Shown here: positions 1 through 13,879 of the stretch, in pieces
Layout of the letters: every line of letters starts with the position of its first letter
How positions within the stretch are numbered: position 1 is the first letter of the stretch
NCBI GenBank assembly: GCA_942159475.1
Contig: OW804094.1
Location: 134,464,755-134,528,754, forward strand
Direction: 5' to 3'
Origin: Sthenelais limicola
Taxonomy: Eukaryota > Annelida > Polychaeta > Phyllodocida > Sigalionidae
Length of the DNA stretch: 64,000 bases
Made by a program: the position numbers and the translations under genes
The notes under the pieces: generated by a model
Told to the model about the DNA's origin: nothing
What the model saw: the letters and a program-made list of their open reading frames with translations, nothing else
Databases searched by the model: none

Positions 1-54
1 TATTAGCAAAATACATGGCAATTCCCCCACTTAGGCAATCAACTAATTCAGAGT

Positions 55-343
55 TTAATAGTCTACGTATATACCGGTAGTTCTTTCAACAGAAATAAAG
101 CCATTTAGAGGGAATACAAACTCACTGTTATCTTCTGAGGCAAACTGATTTCTGGCAGGGGGGCGAGCTCGGCTGTTGGAGCGGCCGGCAGGCTGGCGTT
201 TGAGTAGACTGATGATGCCATCTAGATGTTTGAAGATGTCCAAGGACAAGACACTCTGGCGGACTTCGCTGTGTTGTAACGCTCCCTCTAACCAACTTCT
301 CACGTACCCAAAGTCCTGCTCGAGTTGATGAGCTCCATAAATG
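55..343 (-). CDS. CCDC142: CCDC142 exon 8 (terminal coding exon)
   Basis: Acceptor TTTTTACTACAG|CATTTA, phase 2 in. It encodes residues 916-1011 and stops with TAA at 57-55. IYGAHQLEQDFGYVRSWLEG and SLDIFKHLDGIISLLKRQP closely follow the human C-terminal domain. The tail after that (Arg/Pro-rich, then a short hydrophobic end) is lineage-specific as far as I can tell. The 3' UTR leaves the window; no AATAAA is visible in the 54 bases left. Confidence 0.9.
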
Positions 344-3300
344 CTGTAGTAAAAAGAGTTTTTTTTATACACAACTATCTTTATTCAGGTTAAATAGTAT
401 ATACAAAACACTCTCACTCTTCCGAGTGGTTTTCGTTGTGCCCTGAACCTATTACATATTCATTGCGACAGCATTAGATGGGTCAGATTTTCAGAAACTG
501 TACAATCGACAGCTGTACACATTTAGTAAATTCTGCTGAATTAAGCTGCAATTTGGTCAATACAAGGTAAATTCGAGTATATTCAGCATTGCATTGATTC
601 TAGCAATCTGTTTGGTTAGGTTGAACTGAGTTTTGAACTTTATTTCTGTCTTAATTTAGGGGCAATAGAGTTATTTGAGACTCACACGATGAATATACAG
701 GGCCTGCTTTTCTACAATACATTATCAAAGTTGGCATGAAAAGCTATCTGCGACTGTAAAGGGTGGTCTCCACTGGCTGCGGTAAGCTCTGCGGTAAGCC
801 TTGCGATGGTTTTTGCAGGTTTTGTGGGCGGTGAGGAATGACGAGGTCCTTGCCCACATGGTCAGTTAATCATGTACTCAGGAACTCGCCACTTCCCACC
901 AACACAGCACCATCGCAAGGCTTACCGTAGAGCTCACCGCAGAGCTTACAGTGGAGACTACCCTTAAAGTATGCCGTAAAATGATCCCTGAATTTTTAAA
1001 AAAAAGACAAGCAGACGACATTTATCTAATGAGCGCCGCCTCACCTGAACCTGATTTTCTGACGTAGAATGTGTTGTATCCAGGCCTCACACACCGCACT
1101 GGTTGCCAAGGACACGGCCGACAGTTGCGCAGTGACGCGCAGTTTGCAGACGCCCTTGACGACAGGATCCAGCAGCACCTCCATGGCTTGGGCCGCGTAC
1201 GGCAGATGCTCCTGGGGAAGGTCTGAAATATTTTGACAAAATTGTTAATCTTAAAAAAAAAAATGTTAATCTCGTTCAGTCTCGAGACACGCACATCTTT
1301 ACAGTAGAAGGATAGAAGAAGGACTGATAATCAATGTCATCCATGATCTTTTTGTTTTCATGATCTTGTTTACCTTCTGAAAATATACTTATATATGACA
1401 GTGACCTCAGTAAAGATAAATACATTGTTATAGTTGATCAAAATATTCAGATAATATATATACTGATTGTGATAGACAAAATTCATTTGAGCGTGGTGTG
1501 TAATTTGCTCAAAGGAATTTAAATGGTACGTTTAACAATTAAATTAAACTTGTCTTCGAAACTACATGCATATATATATATATCATAATATTGGTCAGTA
1601 ATATACAAAGGGATTAAAATATCAGAATAGAATTCAAGGATGCAAACAGAAATTGTAGCACATAGGCTAGTCAATAGGACTTCGTCAAGAATGAAATTAT
1701 TGACACCGAATTTTAAATTTAGTGCACGCTGAAGGGATTGGACAGTGTCACACGGCTACGCAGTACAAAACTGTATCCTCATACTTACTACCGTAACAAA
1801 AGATCATCTTTCTATATCCAAGAAAATCTCGGAAAAGTATGCACAAAATCAAAGGACCAAAGTGATGGATTTGCTTCTCAAAGAAAACGAGTAGCTTTGC
1901 AAAAGGCTGCATTGCAAAATCTAAGCAAAGGGCTGCCTTTTTGTTCGACTCTTTTTCTCTCAAACTATAAATATATATTCTAACATCAAAAATGCTGTTT
2001 TTCGCTGGCTGAGTGGTCGTTTACAAAGTAATAATGTGTTTTTAGTTGGTAAATTGGACTATTTCTAAAATACCAGGTACGACAGAGCATATATAGTCTA
2101 AATAAAATTAATCACATAATTGAAAAATATTATATTAGTTATTTTCTAATTATGAAACGCTGAGTGACTGATGTTAACATATTTTCTTTTTGGGGTCAGC
2201 ACCTAATGCTTAAGGTATAATTGACCAGTCCAGGCCCAAACCCTCAGATCAGATAAGAATGGTATGTCGGTGATTGGACGCCTACTTCGCTAATCTTCGC
2301 CCTGGCCTAGGACTCGGCGTTCTAATATAATGACATTTTGCGGTCTCAATGGAATTATAATGGCACTGTGTGGTTTGAAGCGAGAGGGTTGAGGCGAGAG
2401 GGTTTCCCTCCGTTCGAAGGGATTCTCTCATCTTTGGGCCTAGACTGTGACTGAGAGTTGTATGGTGTGAATGATATGGTACATTGCGGTGAATGAGTTG
2501 GGTTGAGGACAGTGTCTAAAGAACTGTGTGAGTATTATCCTAGAAAATAGTTGTTGAAGTCATTCAGATTATTACACTGTTGTGTTGGAAGCAGCGGTGA
2601 AGCAAAGACTGAACTATTACCAGACAAATCCTCCTCTGTATGTAGATCTTTGTTTTTTTACATAAAAATTGAATAGAAGCTGAAATACTTGTCGCTCTAA
2701 GTCATGAAAATGTAAATGTACTTATGACATGGTTCCCGCGGCCCAGACAATATCAAAATTACTGACTTTTTACTGACTGAATGAAGTCATTTTAGCTGGT
2801 CAGTAAAAGCTTGATGTTTAAATAGTCAGAATGGACTGGCTATATTTACTAATGTGTTAGAATTGAAAAACTATGAGAGTTTCTATTGTAAGTTGTGGGA
2901 TAATCAGGTTTTTGAGAGCTTTCTGAAGTTCAAGCCTACGCTCGATTTTTTTCTTCTTTTTTTTTGGCCCAGATTGAAAATTACTGATTTTTTACTGACG
3001 GACAGCGAAAATTACTGACTTTTAAGGTCTTTAAACCCCCAAAGTCAAAATTACTGACTTTTTAATGACCACGGGAACCATGTATGAGGAAAGTTGTATA
3101 AAAACTTCAATGAGAATTCATGTTCACACATACAATTACACAACCAATTGGTGGACATAGGAATTACTATTTCAGACGATAGGGTCTACAAGGAAATGTT
3201 TCATAAGAAGAATTCGATACTATTGAATTGCATTGCAAGTAATAGGAAAGGATTCTAACCTCTACCCCGGCTCTTCTTCCAGATTTTGGTGAGTGGCATG

Positions 3301-6300
3301 GCCTCTTCGAAGAATTCTCGAGCTTCGACCTGACATTTATTGGAGAATCCCTTGACCACAGAACTGGCAATTTTCTGAAAATAAGTAAAAGTTAAATCCA
3401 TACAGTTGAGTTCTTTAATTAAAAAAATATCTCTTCAAATAAGGTACTGTATTTTAAAGCACGACTAGTTCTAAAATTTTAATCTAATTCGATTTTAAAA
3501 TTTTCTGCCGTAGCAGAATCAAGGCCTTAATGGTAGTAATTAACTTGATTAATTGCTCATAAAATATGACATAGGAAGTTTTGCACCATGTGGAACCTTT
3601 ATGCAGTCCAGGCCCAAACCCTCAGATCAGATAAGATTTGTATGTCAGTGATTAGACGCCTACTTCGCTTATCGGTTCCTGACCTAGGTTTAGGCGTTGG
3701 GAATATAGTAACATTTTACGGTCTTAATGGAATTATGATGTCACTTTGCGGTTTGAGGCGAGAGGCTTTCCCTCCGTTTGAAGGGACACTTCCATCTTTG
3801 GGCCTAGACTGTATGGCTAGTTACCCCGCTCCCCATGTGGACTTACGTACCTGCATATTTCCATTGACACTGTTGAGATGCATGAGAAGCTGGGACAGTT
3901 GCATCTGCATTTGCACCTCTATTTGACTGTTTCCATGGTTACTGGAGTTGCACAGGCGTTGGGCTAGCATGACTGAACGCTTCACTTCATCACTGAGTAT
4001 CTACAAACATTAGAATAATTATTTATTATTATGAAGAAAAGCACCACAACCTCAAACTTCGGTATTTTCTAGTTTATTAAGGCAGCTGTTGTTACATGTA
4101 AGTCACGACGTTTCTAAATTCTGATCTCACCCCATACAGTTACTGGCGTTAAAAATCCTAATTTTTTTTTTTTTGTCCAACATCGGATCTTTATTCATTA
4201 GAAAAATCCTAATTTTTAAAAAGTTTTTTATTGACCTCAAATGCTTTAATCACGAGTAAAAAAAATAAGCATAACCAGGAATCTGATTTTTTTTTCATTT
4301 TGTTTGCGTTGCCAAGATTACACAGAAACGATCAAACAAATTACATTATCGTTATCCTTTCCCCTACACCTTTATACGTATTCAATTCCAATCACACATA
4401 ACAGATGGGTCAGATTTTCGGAAAATGTACAATCTGCAGCTGTGCGTATTTAGTAAACTCTGCTAAATTAGGCCGCAATTTGGTCAATACTAGGTAAATT
4501 CGAGTATATTCGGCATTGCATTGATTCTAGCAATCTGTTTGGTTAGGTTGAACTGTATTTTGAACTTTATTTTCGTCTGAAATTTGGCTTATTTGAGAAG
4601 ATTAGCAAAGTTGAATTGTACATTTTCTGAAAATCTGACTCAGATGTAGAGTGTCTTGATTGAACAACCAGCCAGTCATTACCTATAATATGTGGTCTTC
4701 ATTATAAAGCGAATATATAATTCTCTCAACAACTTTCTAGTCAATTTCGTGTTCAATTCTGACAAGAAGTTATTTCAAATAAAATAGAATAAAATTCCAA
4801 TTTCTTTACAAAAGAAAAGTGGGGAGGATTGTCTTTGAGTACACTTACCTTTTTTGTTTTTCTAAAGAGTAAATCCTTTTTTTTTTCTTTTTTTATAACT
4901 TTTGTTTTTTTTTGTTTTTAAATGTTTTATTCCACTTATTAATCTTAACGGTTAACCTGCCGTCGAGGCTCTTACATTTCTAATGGCCGTTAAATCAGGT
5001 CCCTTGTATTTTAAATTTTATTTTGGATTTGCCATTTGTCTTACCTTTCTTACACATGCTCCTGGAGCTATCAAACATTTTCATACCTCACTACCTACCG
5101 TACACATGTATTGAATCAGATATTTTCCTTGTACACATGGATGTTATATAAAATAACCAACTAAATTTATATAAATGAACCAACCTCCTTGATAAAGGGC
5201 CATTGAAGCCCGAAACGTCGGACCCCCAATAAAACAAACCTACATCAAATACCCCCCTTCTGTCCTCATTGTTTTGGGTTCCTTACTCCATCTTGTTATA
5301 TAAAATATATTACCGAACATTGAAATATGTTAAATTAGACCTATACACTTACCTTCATGTCGCTCTGTGTGATGAGGAGGAAGTGGCCGAGGGACCAGGA
5401 GGCGAGGAACTCATTGGCCTTGATGTGGGACCAGCGTGCAGCCAGGTCACTAGTCACTAGGAGGCGCTGTAGTGAGGGTATGAGGAGCGCCAGTGAGGGA
5501 CCCCGGGGTACAGGAGAGATGGCGCCATTCACCGACACTGGAGCAGGAGGAAGAACAAGAAACAGTTTAGACTTGCGCAAATCTTTGAATTTTTTTTGTT
5601 TAAAAAACAAAAACTATCATGTTATGGTCACTACCATGAAATGGTCACTCCCCCCTTGACTGAGGAATTCAAACAGTCCATGAATGGGGAGTACTAGGCC
5701 TGCACTAGGGCTCTACAAACAGTTACTGCAGTCTTAAGGACGAGGGCTAGTCCAGATATAATAACCGCTGCGAGATAGATTTGTATGATTTGTATGGTTG
5801 GCTATGGTTGCGTTAGGAAAGAAAAACAGTTGCTGATGAACAACCCAGCCGCCCCCGACCCTACCCGGGCCTAGGCGCTGTTCACTCAGTCAGTGAACAG
5901 CGCCCCTGGTCTCAGTGCACGGAAGTGCCGACGGTAGCGCCGGAGCGGATTGTGTGGGAACTAAAATGCCCCTGAACACGACGGTGGGAATGGCTGAATG
6001 CCGATGCCTGCTGGAAAATTAGCTCCTATATTTACGGACACTGTTTATCGAGTGAGAGCGATGGGACAAATCCGCCTGAACTAAAGTGTACAGAAATGAT
6101 ATCTAGGACGATTTGAATAAGTGAAAATGTTTGTCTCCGGGAAAAATAAGGAGAACAAGCCAATAAGTATAGGAGTCAGTAGACGCTAAGCGTACAATTA
6201 TTATGGGGGTTGCAACGGGTATTGAGATCGATAAGAAGTCTTTGACTTTTTCCCTGGGAAAAAGCGGAAAGGTTGCCGTTCGTCTAGAAACAGTTATCAC

Positions 6301-9300
6301 CATGGAAAATGGGCAAACATCTCAATCTCAATCCTATCTCTCATCAAAACTGAAGCAAGTAGTTATACAGCCAGAGAAAGAAGGAATGCAGAAGAAGAGA
6401 AAAGATGGATAGCCAGACTTAAAACTATGGTACCCAGAGGATTAAACATTTTGGACTGATCTCCTTTCGAACATTTTCACCCCCACGTTCACAAAAAAAA
6501 CCCAGTTATCACCAGTATATATAATATTTTATTTTTTTTATACACAGTGGAACCTCGCATAAAGACCACCTCTCTATATATATAGAGACCACCCTTCTAT
6601 TAAGACCAGTTTCTGTCAGTCCCGAATTGCTTTCCTCTCATTAGATTAGCCCCTCTAAGGGGCCATCCACAAATGACGTCATGCTTTTTTTGGCCATTTT
6701 TGACCCCCCTCCCCCCCATGTCACGTTTCGTCACACTGTGCCAGACCCCCCCTCAAAACTGATAAAAAATGACGTCATGTTTGCAGCACCCCCCCCCCCC
6801 CAGCCCAACTCCCCCTTTTAAAAAAGGTTATCATTAATTAGGTATAACATCATAATTAAATATCCAGACCCCATTATTAGAACTATGATCCACAACATTG
6901 AAATCTCTGTATTAAAAAAACCCTGAAGTCCCAGAATGTGAATAGGCTACTTTACAAATTCATTTAGTACCACAGCAACTATGGTGACCTCAATCCTAGC
7001 TCAGATTCAAGGCAGGCACTTTTCCAGGGCCCTGATTCTTTCAGTATAGGTGTCCGATTTTGCCAACATATACCAGCAATAAATTTTGCTTTGTGTCCAA
7101 CAAATAAGGCAAGATTATCAACCACTATGTTAAGGTTAGTTTTCTGCCTGCCAATGGACGTGGGTCTAATGAGTTGCACATGTGCAGAGAGGTTTGGCAG
7201 TGGTATAATACCCAAACTCATTAAGCCTGATTTGCATATTGTGCACAGTTATGGAGGTTATAGTTTAGGATGTAGTAATGGAACATATCACATAAAAGGC
7301 TTTTACACAAGATCAAGTCTGTGTAGTCCCACAGGGGTCAGTTCCATGACCACTTCTCTTCATAATATATATGGTCAGTTCTCACAAATTGGGTACACAG
7401 AGGGTATTTTTGGCTAAAAATTTAAATGCATTGAAACTACTTAATTGCCATTTACAGATATCATTGTACATATAATGAAGGGTTCATAACAAAAATTGGG
7501 CACACTAATTTTAAAAACTGCATTTTCTAACGTTGCCACCCCAATGCTTTTGGATAGAAATATTGTAGAGGTAATGAGGGTTATTTTTTAAATTTCAATA
7601 TTTTTGTTTATTATCGTATCATTAAGCTAACGTTTCAAGCTATAGAATAAGATCAAAATTGATTTTATTTTGAATTTTTCTATTTCAAGGCACTTTATTT
7701 GAAAATCATCTTACATCTTTGAAACCCAAAGTTTAAGGGCATGGCCTTGTTCTAATCCTTGTCAAATATTCTTGATTTCTCAAAATCAATATTTTGGTAT
7801 TCTTGTAGCAAAAATACATTATTCTCATTATATCCAATTTCATTATCTCAACTGAAATTGTTCTCTTCCAATGTTTTATGTTGCCAGCCCATTAGTGCAT
7901 CCGGGCCAACCCCAGCTTAAATCAGTCCAAAAATAACAGAAAAAATGTTAGGTTGAAATTAAAAATTTGATGATATGAACATCTTATTAGATGCTTTAAA
8001 TTGACAAAGTTTCATTTGATAATCAATAATTGTGTAGACACATTTTTAAAATGAATGTCGTTAGGTTGGCAATGTTTAAACTTCCCCAACTTGTCCTTTT
8101 TTTAATGATTCAGATCTCATTGAAACAGTTTTTCTGATATGCAATTATTCAATGTTTGTATTCAGAATAAAGTTGTTTGAGATTACATATCAGAAACAAA
8201 ATCTCACTAGATAATTATTTTTGATCCCTAGCTGAACCCTTTAAAAGTGCATCGGGATGGCAACGTTAACATTTCCCAAAAGAAAAAATGAATTAAAAGA
8301 AATTAGCAATATTTCCAAACACTATATTTTTTATGTATTTATAGCCAATAGATAGGAGCATTATTTCAGACACATGTTATAATAATTAGAAGTTTTGTAC
8401 AATGCTGAGTAAACTCTATTTGACAAAATTATTTTTTCCTCTGCATAAAAGTGGGTTATGTGGGTGGATTTCTGCCCATAGGGTGGCCATTTTGTGTTTT
8501 AGCTATATAAAAGTATATGTCCCATGAAAGGTCTGAGTACATGGTTGATATCAATACTCTGAAGAACCTTCAAAGGTGAGTGACAAATCCTTAGATATGT
8601 ATAAGAAACTTGACTCTTTAAAAGATTAAGAGGTGAAGTGTACACGCTACTGGACTTGGTTGTAACAGGACATAATGTCAACTGCCTCAAGAACGATCTT
8701 GAGGACATGGAAATACCGTCCTTGGCATTGGGACTGGTCGGGCAATGGGTGTGGTACCAGGCATTGTATTGCTACCTCTGTGTAAAATGCATGGGTCACA
8801 GTGTAAGGCTGCCACTCAAGTTACATGACACCAGTTCCTATTGATTTTTTTTTTTTTTTTTAATTCAGTTTAAGGCCAATACATTATTTAAATTATTATA
8901 GAAAAAACGCAATATTCCTCAGGGATGTTTTCACACAGTGCCATTGTTGAAGTTTGATTTGCAAGAAAACTAGAATGATCTGGATATATCTAGATATAGA
9001 GGCCATAGAAGCATGTCCAATAGCCTTTTATTCTAAGGTGTATTTCAAATGAATTTTACTTAGAGCACAAGTTTCCCCGTTAAGGTAGTCTTTTTATCAA
9101 AAATATAAAAACATGATGTCATACATGAGGTGACCCCCCCTCCCCCCATTGTCATACCTTGTCATAAAAACTCAACCCCCCCTCCCCCCCTAGGGCATGA
9201 CGTCATTTGTGGATGGCCCCTAATGAGACCACCTCGCTATGAGACCACAAATCGTTTAGTTCCAAGAGTGGTCTCAATAGAGGGGTTCCACTGTATATAT

Positions 9301-12300
9301 AGATATATATAATCAGAACCAGTAGCATTAATGATCTCATATCGTTACTCGCATATTAGTTACACATACCAATGTAACTGCAAAGAGCGACTTGTGGCTG
9401 ACTCATTTTCTTGAAACACCCCATACGGAAAAGATGGCCCAGTGACCAGGTCTAAGGGGACACCCAATGAACAGTTAATGCACATGCAATGACTAGTGGG
9501 AAAATTTCACATGTAAATGAGCTAATCCACAGGTCCTTTTATGGGCACATGGGCCAGGTCCTCCAGTGCACACACATGGGACAGGTTCCTTAATGCACAC
9601 ACATGGGACAGGTTCTTTAATGCACACACATGGGACAGGTCCTTTAATGGACACACATGGGACAGGTCCTTTAGTGCACACACATGGGCCAGGTCCTTAA
9701 TGCACACACATGGGCCAGGTCACATGACCTTCAATGTTCCACATGTGTTTAGAGAAGCTTTCCTTTGTCTAACCTTATTTTACTTGCATGCTTAATAAGG
9801 TACCTCTTACCTTCTTCCACAGTCTTAGTATTTACTGATGATATTTGTAAGCCATAAACATACTCCAAGCCTTAATCCAATCCTTGAGAATGTTCTGTCT
9901 GCTATGATATATTGTGCAATTTACTGAGTGAGAACACCAGTCCATCTGAAAGCACTAAGGTAGCAACACTCTCAACCTGAGCCATTTCCTACTTCAATAT
10001 CACTTCTGTAACTGTCACTTGTGCCTTGTTATCCTCTGCCTTAATTGTCCCTCAGGCTTGACCTTTAAATGTCATCCAAATAGAGTGAGCAGCAGAAAAC
10101 TGTAATAATCCAAACTGAGTCAGTTCATAGTCTCTAAGTCTTATGATGTTATTCATTCAACTGCCAACTGCCAACTGTTTGAAATGGTAGTCTGACCTAT
10201 ATGTATAACCAACTTCCCCTTCCTGTTTGACCCACTGGCACTGGTAAATCCACATCTAATGAGCATGTCATAGAATTTTATTTATAGAAGTTCAATCCAC
10301 ACATAATGCCCAGCTTTGGAATTAGTTTATGTTAAATGAACACATAATGAACATGAAGTCCTACCAATGCACATACACTGGACAGGTTATGAAATTTGCA
10401 TATGTTGATGCTGTTGAAGGGTTTTCAATGAGCACTTAATGCACACATGGAATGGTCAGGGAAAACCTGGGCATTATGTCTGCATTATATCTGCATTACA
10501 TGTGGATTAACTTTTCATTTCTGTATGGGACATCACAGATTAATGCCGCATTCTTTATACTGTATCATATCGTGTACTTATTTGACAGTCACTCCCATAG
10601 TATAGTTACAATAGCAATCTTTTTTCTATAAAGGAAACGGCTGGAAGACCTGGAATCCAGGTTACCCATTTGTCTATTTCACACCTGTAAAACATCAGAC
10701 GAATAAAGTATTTTTTAATTAAATTCTTTAGCCAGCAACCACTCTCAAAGATAGATGTCTTATTATTTTTTTAAGATGTCATTACAGGTCTATACAAATT
10801 ATTAAGAACGTAACTTTTGATCAAATATTTATTTATGAACGCGGTTTTCCCTAGCTGTTCAGTCTTCAGGCTCTCCCTCAGTTTGAAGGGACTCTCTCAA
10901 CTCTGAGCCTAGACTGAAAATACATGCATATTATTGTAAAGTTGTGGATTTTATATGTCGACTCGATTCTCTCTGAGGAACAGGCTTGTCTGGTTTACCA
11001 CAGATACCATCTCTGACTGGAAGTGAGACATCACATTGAGACCTTCCTGTGATGCCTCCACCGCATTTTTGTCTACTAGTAGTTAAAATTCCCCATTATT
11101 CAGGGCTAATAAGCCAAACCAAATAGCACTATCAATATGATACACTGTACACTGATATAGAGATTAGAGAGAGATAATCAAGGATATACCTTTTACCCTG
11201 GTACATATATCTAATAAATCTCATTACTGAGAGTTATGAATAACGATAGCATGGACAGGTGACTTTGGTCTGATCATATCACAACTCATTTAAAATTATC
11301 AAGAGCAAACCATATGCATATGAGCCGCAGTTAATATTCATTTCTCTACACGACTGGCTAGTATCATGGATATATGGGTCAGATCTTCAGAAAATGTACA
11401 ATTGGCAGCTCTACATATTTAGTAAATTAGACTGAGAAACGGTCAATACTATGTACTTCTGAGTATATTTGGTATTGCCTTGATTCGAATAATCTATTTG
11501 GTCATGTTGAACTGAATTTTGAACCTTATTTTTGTCTTAAATTTGGATTATTTGAGAGGATTGGTGAAGGGGATTTGTTAATTTTCTGGCGATTTCACCC
11601 ATATAGACAATAGGCACTATCGACGCCAAACCCGGTGCCAAACAGCCTGTAACACATTCAACAACTACTGCACTGAAATGTACCGGAATTAAAAAAATCC
11701 TCATCATTAACCTATGGAGCCAATCCCTACCATTAATAAGACCAGTTAGATTCATCCTATAATGGGTCCCTCGAGGATTGCTAAGTTCTGACAGCGATAC
11801 TCTACACAGACCAACTATCAACTATAGAATTCCTCGGTCTCCAATCTACCGAGGTATTTGTGATAGGTTCACATGGTGCCAAATTAGGTTCGTCCTATAT
11901 AATATCACAATATAACATGTGAAATAGATCACGGAGGTATATTAGATTACAGAGCCAGAGGGGTCGGTATCAGAACATCTTGGTCCACCCAATGGCATAT
12001 GGTCGGCAGAATTGTATAAAGGAAAAAAACCATAACGATGATGTGGTCCCAACATGACCAGTTACATTTTAATCTAATCTGTGAGCCTACAAAATATACA
12101 GGTTAACTAATGAGTTGGTTAAAGGAGCGTAAATATTATATACTATTCTAAGGGAGTCAAACCAACGAGTCAATGTCATTATTATCCCATTAGAACGCCT
12201 AGTCCTAGTCCAGGAAATTGATTAGCGAAGTAGGCGTCCAATCACTGACAGACCATTCTTATCTGATCTCAGGGTTTGGACCTGGACTGGTGTCAGTTAT

Positions 12301-13831
12301 TGCTTGGGAATGAATACCCCCCACCCCACCCCCCACGCCCCACACACCCTTGTTTGTACGTGTATTGTACGTGTATTCTTTAACGGGGTACCTCAAGTAT
12401 AAAAGGGGTAGGAGGGGCCAGCTTAGGTTTCCCCTGTCAGACAGTCCCATAAAGAGCAGAGCGCTCTTTTTGAATGTTTTCCAGAATAACTCATGTTTTA
12501 GCCACTGTTTCAAATTATAAAACTACAGCTATAAATCAACAATGTACTGAGTCCATATTTTTTTTTTACATACAACATCCGAGCTTTCTTTACACCACAA
12601 ACTTGACAATTGCACTGAGGATATGAATTATACACTCAAATCAAGTTATATTCAATGAAGGAGCATTACAATAATGGTACTCAGGAGGAAATGGAGTTAT
12701 CTATACATAAGGCGCTGTTGCTTCTGACAAGGAGGGACATAATGACGGATGGTTCGAGGAAAAACGCCCAAGACTCAGAGGGTCAATTTTGGAGCGAGAA
12801 AGACGATTGGGAATAGACAGATGAGATTATTAGTTCATGAGTTAGACTAATACCCTAGTGGAAAAATACAGACCAGCGAACATCTGTGTAATAATCTGTG
12901 CATTTGTTGCCCTGGTTGCATGGGATTGAGTGGATTATATGATTCAGACCTTCAGAAAATGTACAATTGGCTGATCTACATATTTAGTCAATTCTGTTAA
13001 ATTAGACTGAGAAATGGCCAATACTAGCTATATTTGAGTATATTTGGCATTGCCTTGATTTAAATAATCTGTTTGGTTATGTTGGACTGAATTTTGAACC
13101 TTATCTTTGTCTTAAATTTGGATTATTTGAGAGGATTGGGGAAGGCCAATTGTACATTTTCTGGCGATTTCACCCTTATGCATGTACTACGGTACTTGTA
13201 CACTGTTTGAATCGTTTCTCAATTCTAATTTTTATCGATTCATTTTCTAATTGGCCTTTCAAATTTGAATGATTTTTTCTACGATAATATTATTACATTT
13301 GTGAAATCAATGCAATGGTCTTATAAATACAATTGGAATGAACTTGTTAGTGCTCAGAAAAGGGAATTAGGACTGGATATTGTCGAGTGTTCCTAGCCAC
13401 ACAAGTCAGGGGAAAATCAATAGGAAACTGGCCGAATAGTGTTACCCATAATGCGACATGAAAATTGGTACGGCAAAATGACGAGGGTTATCGAATGCGC
13501 TGCTGCTATCTATTCCAAATCGTCTTTCTCGCTCCAAAAGTGTCCCTCGCTACTACATTTTGGAGGTAAAAACCTAATCCAGAGCCAGTAGGAATGCACG
13601 TCGGTATCACCCAGCAGCCTGGCAACAATTGGGTGCTTTTGGTGGAGGAGGGATAGAGATAAAAACTTAATTGCTTTGCTGATTGTTATTACTCCAAAGC
13701 CAATGAAAAGGAGCTCAGGAGGAGAAAGAGGAATTTCTTTCTTTCTTTCTTACTTACTTACTTACTTACTTACTTACCAATCTAAAATATTTAGAAATAT
13801 TTATGTGAACTAACGGTTATTCTCATTTGAG

Positions 13832-13879
<48 letters not shown>

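Noticed and set aside
7091..7417. 108-codon plus frame inside the nested transposon as a transposase
   Set aside because: No DDE or DNA-binding motif, and too short; no flanking exons found.
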